A DNA stretch of 64,000 nucleotides, from NCBI GenBank assembly GCA_039105265.1, contig JAPFFF010000019.1:2574501-2638500 (forward strand). The letters run 5' to 3'. Below the pieces are notes generated by a model. It ran no database searches. It was not told the DNA's origin and worked only from the letters and a program-made list of their open reading frames with translations. This DNA comes from Tritrichomonas musculus (lineage: Eukaryota > Parabasalia > Tritrichomonadida > Tritrichomonadidae). Both the position numbers and the translations under genes were made by a program. Below are positions 36,698-46,965 of the stretch, piece after piece; positions within the stretch are counted from its first letter, which is position 1; every line of letters starts with the position of its first letter.

Positions 36698-37000
36698 ATG
36701 TCAGAACAAGAAATTTTAGAATCCTTAGCTGAGATTAAACAACTTTTGAACGAAATCTTGCACAAACAACACAAACCTAAAACAAGAACAGCACCATTCA
36801 ACAAAAGCAAAAATATGAATGAAGATCAAAGAAAGCAAGTTATAGAGTATATACAAAATGAAGATAACAAAGCTGAAATAGCAAAGTTACCAAAACACAA
36901 ACAAATCTCATATGTAAGACGAGAACTCAAAGAAAAATATAATATAAATTTGTCTATTTACAACATGACAGACAAACTTATAAATAAGCTTAACTTTTGA
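36698..37000 (+). CDS. Small protein with conserved basic C-terminal domain, 100 residues (C)
   Basis: The start MSEQEILESLAEI is chosen by alignment with the copies in A and B and follows several TTATTTTTG-like motifs. The linker is shorter than in A. The C-terminal block FNKSKNMNEDQRKQV ... KLPKHKQISYVRREL ... YNMTDKLINKL matches the conserved domain. In C it follows the polymerase in the same direction, whereas in A and B it is divergent from the polymerase start. Confidence 0.75.
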   Translation: MSEQEILESLAEIKQLLNEILHKQHKPKTRTAPFNKSKNMNEDQRKQVIEYIQNEDNKAEIAKLPKHKQISYVRRELKEKYNINLSIYNMTDKLINKLNF

Positions 37001-37066
37001 ATACTGCAAGTATATTTTCACTTATAATACTAGTAATAATTCCCACTGTCATTCTTCTTATTTTTA
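37001..37066. repeat. Duplicated piece of the fibre gene 3' end
   Basis: On the minus strand this stretch matches the last 20 or so codons of the fibre gene at 37692-37760 (MTVGIIT and LAVFK are recognisable) at roughly 80 percent by eye. The HNH gene therefore lies between a fragment and the full fibre end, which looks like a footprint of its arrival. Confidence 0.7.
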
Positions 37067-37102
37067 ATTTTTAATATTTTTTTTCAACATCATATATTTA
37101 AA

Positions 37103-37699
37103 ATGAGCGAAGAAATTGTATGGTTTCCACTATTAGATTTTGAATCCGAATATGAAATAGCAGCAGTATATCCACATTCTATTCGAAAGAAATCTAATAA
37201 AAGAATATTAAAAGAATCTTTTAACGATAAACGTATACAAAATGACTATATTATAGTTTGGTTGAACAAGAAAAAATATTATAAACATGTCCTTATTGGC
37301 AGACAATTTATAGAAAATGACGACCCTACCAACAAGAATCAAATTGACCATATTAATAGAGATAAAACTGATAATCATATCAGTAATTTAAGGTGGGTAT
37401 CACAGTCTGAAAATCAACTTAATTTGAAAACCAAAAAGGGAATCCAATACGAATATGCCGACTCTCTTCCTGATGGTTATATTAAAGTTGATTCCTATAT
37501 TATGAATAATAAAACATATTTACTTGAGAATTATTATTATTGTGATGAAACATTTTATCAATTTAACAACATTAAGTATAGAAAATTATACATATATCAT
37601 AATAAATGGGGTAGTAGAACTGTAAGTCTGTTAGATAAGGATCACCATAAAGTAACTATAAGTTATTTATCATTCAAGAAACAGTATAAACTTATTTAA
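37103..37699 (+). CDS. HNH homing-type endonuclease with NUMOD4-like N-terminus, 198 residues (C)
   Basis: It begins MSEEIVWFPLLDFESEYEIA, with a NUMOD4-like EYEIAAVYPHSIRKK, then KHVLIGRQFIENDD and the core QIDHINRDKTDNHISNLRWVS, followed by SQSENQ. The C-terminal Tyr-rich domain is shared with A and B copies. It overlaps the 3' end of the convergent fibre gene by eight bases. It is flanked by a duplicated piece of fibre sequence. Confidence 0.88.
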   Translation: MSEEIVWFPLLDFESEYEIAAVYPHSIRKKSNKRILKESFNDKRIQNDYIIVWLNKKKYYKHVLIGRQFIENDDPTNKNQIDHINRDKTDNHISNLRWVSQSENQLNLKTKKGIQYEYADSLPDGYIKVDSYIMNNKTYLLENYYYCDETFYQFNNIKYRKLYIYHNKWGSRTVSLLDKDHHKVTISYLSFKKQYKLI

Positions 37700-40564
37700 A
37701 AACTGCTAAAGTATTTTTGTTTATAATACCAGTAATAATTCCTACTGTCATTCTTCTTATTTTTGCAGTAATAGCAGTAGCTCCTGCGAGAATCTTTAGT
37801 TTATTATCTTCGTTATCAATGAAAACTTCATCACCAATATCGTAGCAAGAAGAATCATCTACCTTTATAAGATAATCTCCCAAACTTGCAAATGTTATAG
37901 AATTATTTTTGGCATCTATACTAGTACAAATTCCTACGTACTCTTTCCATGTTCCTTGTGTTTTCACAGAGCAAATACAGTCAGTGGTATCCTCTGTTGT
38001 AGAAACTTCCCAAACATCATTCTTTCTTTTGTACACGTTTCCAGTAAGATAAACGGGAGCTCCAACTATGAAATCAGAAATAGAGTTTACAGAAGTTTCT
38101 ATAGGAGCGTAGTGTGTAATAGTTGTGCTGTTTGCTATTGTTCCTGTTATTGTTCCTGATACACGCAAATTACCACCAACATTTAAATTACTATATAATA
38201 TAGTATTTGTATCTTGAAAACTTATTCTAGTAACATTTAAAAGTTGTCCAGCATCAACATTTATATTAAACTGGCCACAACTTCCTTCTGTATTATATCT
38301 GTATGTGAATTCTGCACTTTTATCTTCATTTTCACCAAAAACTATATATTTACCCTTATTATTTTCATAACAACCATTAATAACCGTATTGTACTGCGGG
38401 TGTATATTTATTGTACCTTCTATAGTTGAATTCCCCGTAGTTTTCACATATTTTTCATTTGCTGTGACTTCTGTAAGTAGAGGTTCGAAATTAATATTGT
38501 GTGGATTTTGAAGATAAGTTTTCTTATCAATTTTATCATATCTCAAGAAATCTTTATTAGAATCATCAGAAATTATAAAAGTACTGTGTGTAAGCCCAAA
38601 TCTAACTTCATTATAAGAAGAACCATAATTTATAATCTTCAAAGCTGGATCTCCATAATTTGATTCTAAAGACACATGTTTACTATTATCGGTGTTCGCT
38701 ATCACGATAGAATTCTTTTCTGCATCATACTTAAACAAATTATCTTTTGTTAGTTCTTCTACTAATTTTACAGTTGGCACAGCAACATCATTTGTGGTAG
38801 AACTTTCATCATACTGCTGTGAATTTACCACAGTTGGAATATCAGTTTTGAGAGCATATGGTTCTAGATCAACAGTAGGAATATCACCTTTTAGAGCACA
38901 ATCACTATTTTTCACTTCTTCTAGATAATTTTCTGGAATATAACATTCTCTACCTTTGTAAGTTGATTTTATTAATTTTACGTTAATACGGTACTCAAAA
39001 GCGTAAGAAATAAGATCATACATGCTATCATGTATATACAATATTTTTAGGTTACGGCAAGCTTCAAACATACTGGTACAAGACTGAGACATGGCTGTTA
39101 TGATTAAGTTTGAAATATCTATAACTTCTAAAACTATACAAGCCATAAATATACTTCCAATATTTACCACATTCCTCGAATAGAACATAGATAAATCAAC
39201 TTCCTTTAGTTTACGACATTCTATAAACATCCAATCGAAATACTTACATAAATTATTACTATATCTCTTATCAAATTTTATAGTCTCTAGGTTATTACAT
39301 TTATTTGCAAAATCTGAGCAAATTGTAACATTAGAAATATCAAAGTTAGTGAAATCTATATGAATTACAGTTTTAGATAAATTTCCAAATCTATATAAAG
39401 AAGTTATATCTCTACCATTGAAATCAGTAGCAACTGAGATACTTGAAGGACAATTAGCGTTAAGCTGAATTTTACTAAACTTAACAACCTTATCATTGTA
39501 TACTATACTTGGAACAAACTTTGTTAACTTCGTTACTGTTTCTAGAGTGGTGATCCTACTATTACTAACATCATAAGTATAATCACCATAAGTAAAAACA
39601 TTTTCTGTCACAGTTTTTACAAATAATATTGTAGTTTCACTCTCTACACTACACTTGATATAGCCAACTTTATCACTCTCATAAGCAACATAACTTGAAA
39701 CATACTCAGCTGTATCTTCTATTTTTACATATACTTCTTTGTCATTTGCGCTTATATTATGCGTAATAGTGAATGAGGTAGAAGTTCCATCTTCAAATAT
39801 AGCTTTTATAGCTAGAGTACACTCTTTTCTATTATATTTTTCATTTGCTGTGACTTCTGTAAGAAAAGGTTTCTGATCCTCAAGATTACAGGGATTTGCT
39901 AATAAAGTTTGTTTGTCATCTTTATCATAATGAAGAATAATATTATTATTTATATCACTTATTAAAAAACCACAGGGTGTAGCTCCAAAACTAGCTTCAT
40001 TATAAGAAGAATCATAATTCACAATCTTTAAAGCTGGATTTCCATAATGTGATTCTAAAGATACACATTTATTATTATCTGTGTTTGTCATCACAATTTC
40101 ATTTTTTCCAGTATCATACGTAAATAAATTATGTTTCGTCGTCAAATCTTCCACTAATTTTACAGTAGGAACCACGTTATCATTTGTAGTAGAACTTTCA
40201 TCATACTGCTGTGAATTTACTACAGTTGGAATATCATCTTTTAGTCTATATTTTTCATCTGCAACAGCTGTAGTTAAGAGAGTTGTATCTTCATAAATAA
40301 GATCATTTTTCTTGCGATATTCATTTTCAAGTTCCTTATTTGAAACATAATTCAGGATTTCTTTATTAAATTCTTCGGTCTTAAGAAACTCAAATAAGTC
40401 TGTAGAAAGTGCATATGGTTCCAACATTTTTTTGATTTCCTCAACATTTATATTCGGACTTGAACTAACTCCACCTTGACACGAGTATTTTCTTATATAT
40501 TCATGATAAGCTCGTCTATAGTATTTACTTTCTTAATACTGCCAGCCTGCTCTATTGTGAACAT
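37692..40564 (-). pseudogene. Fibre protein of element C with BspA-like leucine-rich block, about one break
   Basis: The family's anchor sequence is recognisable at the 5' end and the conserved head (SDFIVGAPVYLTG ... GDEVFIDNEDNKL ... LAVFK) at the 3' end. The shaft repeats YALKTDIPTV and SSTTNDxxVPTVKLVE units. Uniquely, about 38960-39410 encodes leucine-rich repeats of the DUF285/BspA type (IDFTNFDISNVT, MFxxCRxLKEVDLSMF, SMFEACRNLKIL). Such domains mediate surface adhesion in bacteria and are abundant in Trichomonas. This suggests capture of an adhesive module. The copy is broken, about once. Confidence 0.75.
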
Positions 40565-40578
40565 TTTGGACATAATAA

Positions 40579-43296
40579 ATGATGTTCGACATAGATGAAG
40601 AAATTATCAAGAGCCAAGTAAAAAATAAAGACTATAGAAATATGCTAGTGTTTATGTATGTAAACTGGACTAGTGTGACTGACACAAATAAAGAAATTAT
40701 TCTTTGGAATATCATAGAAGTTGCCAACAATTCTAAAAATTATGTAAAAGATGCCCAAGATAAACTACAAGAAATGTTGACTTTTTACAAAACTAGACCT
40801 AAAGGGAGTCAACGCCAGAAAGCTGATTTAGCAAAAATATTAGAGTCAAAAGCAAAATATTTTCAAGATATATCTTCATATGTGAAACCTACATCATATG
40901 TAAAACTTAATATTCCTAACAAAACCAAACAAAAGAAATCCGCACCTCCACCCCTAATTAATATTGTTGATGATGATGATGATACTGCTGAACTTAAAAT
41001 AGAAGAGGAAGAAGAACCCGAATTGACCTCGCTTAGGCTCGGCCTGAGCGGAATTGATAAACATTATTACAGAAACAGATATAATGAAGATTTATCTACG
41101 CTTACTAACATAATTGTACTTGAAAAAAATGTTGCAGACTCACTTTTGTTATACTACAGAATTGCAGATGATCCTGATAAATATCCTTTATTCAACAAAA
41201 AGGATACAAAGCAAATTAGGTCTCTTGTAGAAACTTTGACAAAGAATATTGATTCTAATAATAGAAACTCTGACAAGATTGCTGGGCTTGTGGAAGATTT
41301 GATGAAATTCGAAAATCAAAGAAGACAAACAAATATAGAAACTGTGAGCAAGCTTGCTGAAATTGACAAACAAAACTTACAAAACATGAGTAATGAAGAA
41401 AAAGAAAGGTTAGTAAACTCATATAATAAATCTTCTGCTGTAGATGCTGCACAGCTTCGTAAATTTGGTTTGTTAAATGAAAATTTCACAGAAGAGAATC
41501 TCTATAGTTATTACAATCGTGCTTGCTCTCCAAAAGATGATTCTGATACCAGAGTAAGAAATCTTGTTTTACAGTTGCATGCTGCTATTCGTGAGACAAA
41601 CATTTTTGATTCTACTACAGAACCTAAGAATAAAGAGCAACTCCAAAACTTATTAAAGTATATTTCCGAGAACGGAGATCGAGAAATCTTTTACAATATG
41701 AATAGCGATGACAATGAAAATGAATATTTTTTAGAACCTAAAACCATGTCACGAGAGGAAGTTATAGTATATAGTGATGATGATGATGAAATTGAAGATG
41801 ATGATGAAATTACTAATCTAAATAAATCTTTAGCAGACTTTAGAGCTCCAAGAAATAAAGGAGGAAAAAAGTTAGAAGACCAAGAAGTAACATTTGCTGA
41901 TAATGTTACTAAAAGATTTAAACCTTATGGTGAATTTAATCGTGAAAATACTTATATGCCAGATAAGGATTTTACAGAAGATTTGTTGAAGAAACCTAAA
42001 AGAACTGTAGGTCAAAGAAAAAATAGAGATGTAAAAGATATACCAGATAAACTCAAAAGTTCTTTCAAAATAGCAAAATTATCAGGAGACGGGGATGTTT
42101 CCTTTTACAATCAACAATTATTAGATATCATCATCAATGGTAATTTCCGTATAAAGTATATACCGAATGCAGCTACACGAGATTTAGCACAAGAATATGC
42201 TTATAATCACGTAGATGATTCTGGACAACCTCGCTACAGGCTTCTTCCACCAAACACAAAAGATCCTAACGGAGTTAATATTACAGATTTGAATGGAGAT
42301 TTAGTTGATGATATTGTACTTGTAGATAAACGTGGAGTACCAAGAATTATTAACGGATATAAGATTGTTCGTGCTAGTCCATATAAGAAAGTATGGAAAT
42401 CACAATTCAGATCACGTGAAGCTAGAAAAGAAACTCCATTTAATGTTTGGCTAGCATCACAATTTGAAAAGTCTATCGACAACGTTGATTGGGCCAAAGG
42501 TGAATATAAACTTAAAGAAACAGAAGAAATGCAAAAATATACAGATCATTATACGAAATTAGGTTTAGGAAAACCAAGAATAAGCAAAAGACTGTCTCCT
42601 AGCTCATACTGGGCATCTATTTTCTCTCATATCTGGAAGTTCTTTTGGGATGTAGCTTATCCAAAATACAAATCTGTAATCAGGCTTCTAAATTATCTAG
42701 GTTTATCAAATGCTATGTACATTATTGTTGTTGATCTTGGTGTCAAACGTGAAGTAGAAGCAAAAGAATTTAACGGTAAAAAATTAACTTACCCTGCTTG
42801 GGTAAATTACAAACGAGATCACAAAGCAGCTTATAATGAAAGAGCAGGACCGAAAACCGTAAAAATAGGATCAGATTATATAAATCCTATCATAGATATC
42901 AAGACAGGAGAAATTAAAGTAGAAAATCTTGAAAAGAGTAATAAAACTCATGCTGCTTTCATTAGAATTCTAGAAAGATTATTCCTATTAGTTTTCGCAG
43001 AAATACTCATGTTAGGTGAGAAACCTGGACGAGAAGCTATACAGGAACTTATACAAGAACAAGTTTTGTCTGCAGCACCAAAAGAAATTAAAGAAAACAA
43101 AGATTTCTATACAAAACGTCTAACAGCTATTGTAGATAAACTTTATGGTAGTGGTAGTGGATACGCAAATTATAAAGACCAGTACAAGAAACAACAAATA
43201 GAACGTAAGAGTGAAGTTCATCACTATGATATCAAAACCAAAGATGCTCTTTCAAGTGACGATAATGATAATGATGATGATGAAGATGAAGCTTAA
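40579..43296 (+). CDS. Large structural protein with DLNGD loop, 905 residues (C)
   Basis: The N-terminal half (MMFDIDEEIIKSQVKNKDY, helical, with acidic runs) is related to element D's copy rather than to A or B. The C-terminal half carries the region common to all: IIINGNFRIKYIPNAATRD, DLNGDLVDDIVLVDKRG, IINGYKIVRASPYKKVWK and RLSPSSYWAS. It ends in an acidic Asp-rich tail. A GC-rich double-hairpin repeat (41025-41051) is read through in frame. It is divergent from the fibre gene, as in the other elements. Confidence 0.78.
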   Translation: MMFDIDEEIIKSQVKNKDYRNMLVFMYVNWTSVTDTNKEIILWNIIEVANNSKNYVKDAQDKLQEMLTFYKTRPKGSQRQKADLAKILESKAKYFQDISSYVKPTSYVKLNIPNKTKQKKSAPPPLINIVDDDDDTAELKIEEEEEPELTSLRLGLSGIDKHYYRNRYNEDLSTLTNIIVLEKNVADSLLLYYRIADDPDKYPLFNKKDTKQIRSLVETLTKNIDSNNRNSDKIAGLVEDLMKFENQRRQTNIETVSKLAEIDKQNLQNMSNEEKERLVNSYNKSSAVDAAQLRKFGLLNENFTEENLYSYYNRACSPKDDSDTRVRNLVLQLHAAIRETNIFDSTTEPKNKEQLQNLLKYISENGDREIFYNMNSDDNENEYFLEPKTMSREEVIVYSDDDDEIEDDDEITNLNKSLADFRAPRNKGGKKLEDQEVTFADNVTKRFKPYGEFNRENTYMPDKDFTEDLLKKPKRTVGQRKNRDVKDIPDKLKSSFKIAKLSGDGDVSFYNQQLLDIIINGNFRIKYIPNAATRDLAQEYAYNHVDDSGQPRYRLLPPNTKDPNGVNITDLNGDLVDDIVLVDKRGVPRIINGYKIVRASPYKKVWKSQFRSREARKETPFNVWLASQFEKSIDNVDWAKGEYKLKETEEMQKYTDHYTKLGLGKPRISKRLSPSSYWASIFSHIWKFFWDVAYPKYKSVIRLLNYLGLSNAMYIIVVDLGVKREVEAKEFNGKKLTYPAWVNYKRDHKAAYNERAGPKTVKIGSDYINPIIDIKTGEIKVENLEKSNKTHAAFIRILERLFLLVFAEILMLGEKPGREAIQELIQEQVLSAAPKEIKENKDFYTKRLTAIVDKLYGSGSGYANYKDQYKKQQIERKSEVHHYDIKTKDALSSDDNDNDDDEDEA
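41025..41051. repeat. GC-rich double-hairpin repeat in the large structural gene of C
   Basis: It contains CCTCGCTTAGG followed by GCTCGGCCTGAGC. A near-identical sequence occurs at 43604-43630 in another gene of the same element. Both stay in frame. It is a counterpart of the 30-bp inserts in A and B with a different sequence. Confidence 0.65.
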
Positions 43297-43365
43297 ATAT
43301 TTAAAATAGAATCGATTTCAGATGGAGATAGATTTTTGGTTTGTTTCAGATGGGCAGTATATGTT

Positions 43366-44610
43366 TTATTTAAACTTTTTGAGCTCGATGTTTTGGTTTT
43401 GCTGGTGCTGGTTTATCATCATTAACAAGATAGCCATATTGAATTTCCACAGCTCACTATCACTATCACTATCTAGGTCCTCAGCTCGGTCCTCTGTCCC
43501 TCGCAGATTCTCGTTATGTGCTCTTCTTATTCTATCTCTAACAAGCTTTGTAGATTTTGGTATAATTTCTTTTTTCTTAGTTCCAGCTGTCTTTTTTGGT
43601 AGGGGCCTCGCGAAGGCTCGGCCTGAGCTTGGGGGTTTTGGGGGTTTTGGTACTTGAGTCGAACGTGCGTGATATAGAGGTAATGCTAGCCTCTGTTGAT
43701 AAGGATGATTGTCAAATATTAAAGATTCATTTGGATCAATATCAAGTTCTGTTTTTTCTGTTGGAAAGTCATGTAAATTTGTATTTACATTAGCATTCTG
43801 TCTCTTATATATTATAGCTTTGTACCTACCCTCACCAACAAGATCATAAGGTTTGTTGTATATTATTTTTCCAGTTTGAATATCGAGCTTAGGAGCTTCA
43901 TTGATTTTTCTTATTTCTTCTTGTCTCTTTTTATGATATTCAGCTTCTTTTTTCTTTTTCTTTTGTTCAGCCTTTTTCATTTGTTTTTCTTGTTCTTCTT
44001 TCTCTAATCTTCGTTTTTCTTTAAGTTCTGCTCTCTCTTGTGGAGATAAACAAGGAAATGTTGGAGGTTCTTGTGTACGAGCTCTATTATCCTGGTAACA
44101 GCAAAAATTATACCAGTGTTTTTGAGAATAATTTTTTGGTAAGATTTCTGGGTGAATTTGATCAACTTTTTGTGAAAGTTGGCTTACATACTTTTCTTTA
44201 ATTTCATCATCACAATCAGGATCAAGTTTGAAAGGGTATATGAACTCACTTGACTCTGTTAATTTACTTACAACTTTTATTTCTGCAAACTTTGGTTTGA
44301 AAGAATCAAGATTAAAAGCATATAATAATCTTGATTTACTATAATCTATATCTCTATCTTTCATTAGAACAACAACCTCCCTTCCACAAATAAAACGTAT
44401 AACAAAAATTATTGTTGGAAAATAGTCTTCTTCAAGTTTGATATAGTAGCATGGATATGTGTCTATTACAGCTTGTCCTTTGCTCAAGCACATTTTTGGT
44501 AATTCATATTTTATTGGAAAGGCGTATATCACATATCCTTTTGTACTAACAGCGAGTGTAGAATAATTTACATCATCACATACTATTTCTTTTCCTGGTC
44601 TGACAGACAT
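43366..44610 (-). CDS. Element-specific structural-type protein, 414 residues (C)
   Basis: I place the start at MSVRPGKEIV, two bases after the stop of the preceding gene. The N-terminal domain weakly parallels that of B's 372-residue protein. The middle (about residues 180-250) is a long charged helix rich in Lys and Glu (ERAELKEKRRLEKEEQEKQ), probably a coiled coil. The end is Pro-rich and basic, with an SDSDSDSE run. A GC-rich double-hairpin repeat is read in frame at 43604-43630. It is convergent with the large structural gene. Function unknown. Confidence 0.72.
   Translation of the reverse strand: MSVRPGKEIVCDDVNYSTLAVSTKGYVIYAFPIKYELPKMCLSKGQAVIDTYPCYYIKLEEDYFPTIIFVIRFICGREVVVLMKDRDIDYSKSRLLYAFNLDSFKPKFAEIKVVSKLTESSEFIYPFKLDPDCDDEIKEKYVSQLSQKVDQIHPEILPKNYSQKHWYNFCCYQDNRARTQEPPTFPCLSPQERAELKEKRRLEKEEQEKQMKKAEQKKKKKEAEYHKKRQEEIRKINEAPKLDIQTGKIIYNKPYDLVGEGRYKAIIYKRQNANVNTNLHDFPTEKTELDIDPNESLIFDNHPYQQRLALPLYHARSTQVPKPPKPPSSGRAFARPLPKKTAGTKKKEIIPKSTKLVRDRIRRAHNENLRGTEDRAEDLDSDSDSELWKFNMAILLMMINQHQQNQNIELKKFK
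43604..43630. repeat. GC-rich double-hairpin repeat in the 414-residue gene of C
   Basis: CCTCGCGAAGG followed by GCTCGGCCTGAGC, matching 41025-41051 except in the loop of the first hairpin. Confidence 0.65.
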
Positions 44611-44612
44611 TT

Positions 44613-44942
44613 CTAATAAATAAGAAGACAACTTAGTATGAATGCAGAAGGTACAATATCATTTCCGTAAAGATCTGTGAACCAGATTTTGTAATTTCGT
44701 TCATGTCCAAGAAACAAATATTTTCTATATTTGGTTTGTCTTCTGTTGGCCAACATTATAAAATTATCACAGTAACCATATTGCTGAACTATATTACTGT
44801 GCACCATCAAATCTCCAACAAGAGTATCTTTCACTATTGCACCTACATACTGAACTACGATATACCTTTTGTTTCTGCTGCTTACAAATTCTAGAGGAAG
44901 CTGAAAATCTTTATCTTGTGTATGGAAATATTGTTTTGGCAT
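44613..44942 (-). CDS. Conserved small element protein, 109 residues (C)
   Basis: It begins MPKQYFHTQDKDFQLP and shares RNKRYIVVQYVGA, GDLMVHSNIV, FIMLANRRQTKYRKY, WFTDLYGNDI and SCLLIY with the copies in A and B. It lies 3 bases from the integrase end. The strong conservation against the general divergence of C suggests a core virion or replication role, not identified. Confidence 0.82.
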   Translation of the reverse strand: MPKQYFHTQDKDFQLPLEFVSSRNKRYIVVQYVGAIVKDTLVGDLMVHSNIVQQYGYCDNFIMLANRRQTKYRKYLFLGHERNYKIWFTDLYGNDIVPSAFILSCLLIY

Positions 44943-44945
44943 TTA

Positions 44946-46103
44946 TTACAAACCAAAGTACAATTTATAATCTGCACTAAGTTTATCATAGTTATCAGCA
45001 ACTTTTTTGGTATATGCAATAGGAACTTGTGCTAGTTTATTATTTTGAAGTTTACAAATGACATTACCATTAGAGTATGCTAAGAAAGTTGCAATTTCAT
45101 TAAAGACTCTTCTACGTTTATCAAATTTCTTTTCAGTCTTGCCATAATCAACATGAACAAGAATTATATTTCCTTTCTTGTATGTTAGTAGACCTTTGTG
45201 CTTCTGTTTCTGCTGTATCTCCTGTAATTTGCTTCTCATCATTCTTATATATCTCCATTCAAGGTCAGTATTATTTTGCATTTGTGCAGGTGTATAGTAA
45301 ATATATTTTCCTGGTAACTTTACTTCTGTTTCATTTTCGTCAGTATAATTGTAGTTTCTTAGTCTTAAGGATCTATGAGGAGTATTATTATAGTAGAGTA
45401 CCATTTGCTGCATAAAATTGTTGTTTGCTATTTTTGTGTCGTTTGCACCAAAAGAATTTCGTAAAGTTCGTATTACAGAGTCTACAGTCTTATGGGCGAG
45501 AGCAAATGGAGAAGAATTTACTACAAATTTGATTCTGTATACTGACCAAGATTTAATAGAATTTACATCAAATTCGTCATTGTATGTTGGCAATATTTTC
45601 TTTAGTATTCCTGTGTTATGATTGTTAATAATTTCCTCTAGTATTTTATCCTTACCTCTCAAGTTACTTTCACGAACAATATTGTGAATTGCAGGAACAA
45701 ATGAAACAGAATCATCTTCTAACCTAAGAGCAATAATATCATTCTTCACAGCAAGCAAACTTTTCTCTCCATCACACTTGATAGTAACAATATTTACATC
45801 ATATTTTACAATAATATTTACAATTTCCTCTGATAACGTTCCTGCTTTTCGATTTTCTATTGGCTCTACTATCAAGAATCTTGTATTAACGTTAATCATG
45901 ACAAGGTAAATAGTGTTCTTCACAAACATTAAATCTACTTCCCAGCAACCAGGTTCGTTACTAAAATTAGGTTTCATATACTGGGCGCAGGATTTAAGTC
46001 TATAATCTTGTACATATGGTTCTTTGGGGATGTTGTGAAATTCAAAATACTTGTACTTACTACTAAATGGGTATTTTAACATGAGAGTTTTTAATGAAAA
46101 CAA
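44946..46103 (-). CDS. Retrovirus-like (rve) integrase of element C
   Basis: The protein of 385 residues (or 378 from the Met at MLKYPFSSKYKYF, the better match to B) has the core WEVDLMFVKNTIYLVMINVN, IKCDGEKSLL, HKTVDSVIRTLRNSFG and NNTPHRSLR. It carries an insertion of about 40 residues between the second and third acidic positions relative to B. The C-terminal basic domain (KKGNIILVHVDYGKTEKK) is conserved. The copy looks whole and fits the TACGTG duplication made by this element. Confidence 0.92.
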   Translation of the reverse strand: MFSLKTLMLKYPFSSKYKYFEFHNIPKEPYVQDYRLKSCAQYMKPNFSNEPGCWEVDLMFVKNTIYLVMINVNTRFLIVEPIENRKAGTLSEEIVNIIVKYDVNIVTIKCDGEKSLLAVKNDIIALRLEDDSVSFVPAIHNIVRESNLRGKDKILEEIINNHNTGILKKILPTYNDEFDVNSIKSWSVYRIKFVVNSSPFALAHKTVDSVIRTLRNSFGANDTKIANNNFMQQMVLYYNNTPHRSLRLRNYNYTDENETEVKLPGKYIYYTPAQMQNNTDLEWRYIRMMRSKLQEIQQKQKHKGLLTYKKGNIILVHVDYGKTEKKFDKRRRVFNEIATFLAYSNGNVICKLQNNKLAQVPIAYTKKVADNYDKLSADYKLYFGL

Positions 46104-46153
46104 TATTGTGAGTTAAGGTTGAGGGGGGAAAACAAAAATAAGGTGAAAGTTTT

Positions 46154-46909
46154 TTATTCAGACATACTCTTAAAATATGAATCTACAAGCTCGTGTAATC
46201 GTGGAAGGCAGGAAACTCGAATCACAACGACAAAACCAGCTACCTTAACATCATTTTCTCCAAAATTCTTCTTTATAATTTCTTTTATATCTTGGTTTGG
46301 ACTCATAGATATAGGAAGATTATTTTTATAGTACCAGCATTCTTCTTCATTGTGAAGATGATTATATACAACTCTGAAGTTATGTTTGTTTCTTCGTACT
46401 AGGTGCAATCTTACAAATTCTCTATTGTCAGGAATAATTTCTTTCCAAATTAAATATCTGTAATCATGCTTGTGATCTCGAGGAACAGCGCGAGGTAAAA
46501 GTTCATCTATTTTTGTTTGTTGTTGTTGTCGTTCTCTTTCAAACACAGAATCTAGAAGTTTCATGATATAGTAAGAATATCGTGGAGAACACCAAATTGC
46601 GACATGATTTACAAGAATTCTATGAACATAATACCCGCGTAGACCATTAGGCAAATCTTCACGTTTTTCATATATATTTTTCGACCCGGAGAAATCTCCG
46701 ACTCGCCTTATTTCTTCCAAAAGTTCTTGTGTTGAAGAATTTCTATACCAATCTGAAGCTTGTTTCTTAGATTGACAAGCTTCTATTATACTTTGCATTT
46801 GATAGAAATCATCTTTGATAGAGTGTATAATTCTCAAATGTACATTATACTGCAAATATTCGTAATCTTCATTTATAGCTTCTACAGTAGTGTTGTTGTT
46901 TGTGTTCAT
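46154..46909 (-). CDS. KilA-N domain protein, 251 residues (C)
   Basis: It has the same length as the copy in A. The core is LRGYYVHRILVNHVAIWCSP with YYIMKLLDSVFERERQQQ, followed by YRYLIWKE and LHLVRRNKHNF. A 14-bp hairpin (CGGAGA-AA-TCTCCG at 46687-46700) lies at the site that holds a different palindrome in A. The gene sits between integrase and capsid, the slot filled by the HNH gene in A. A T-rich promoter-like run lies upstream of the start. Confidence 0.88.
   Translation of the reverse strand: MNTNNNTTVEAINEDYEYLQYNVHLRIIHSIKDDFYQMQSIIEACQSKKQASDWYRNSSTQELLEEIRRVGDFSGSKNIYEKREDLPNGLRGYYVHRILVNHVAIWCSPRYSYYIMKLLDSVFERERQQQQTKIDELLPRAVPRDHKHDYRYLIWKEIIPDNREFVRLHLVRRNKHNFRVVYNHLHNEEECWYYKNNLPISMSPNQDIKEIIKKNFGENDVKVAGFVVVIRVSCLPRLHELVDSYFKSMSE
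46687..46700. repeat. 14-bp hairpin inside the KilA-N gene of C
   Basis: CGGAGAAATCTCCG, two six-base arms around AA, at the position matching the palindrome 9073-9086 in element A. Confidence 0.6.
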
Positions 46910-46965
46910 GTTATTTGTGTGTAAAGGAGAAAAAAATAAAGTAAGAAAATTATTTTTGAATTTAC

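Noticed and set aside
43440-43470. Possible micro-element near the SDSDSDSE run of C
   Set aside because: It is a simple (ACTATC)n repeat rather than a hairpin insert.
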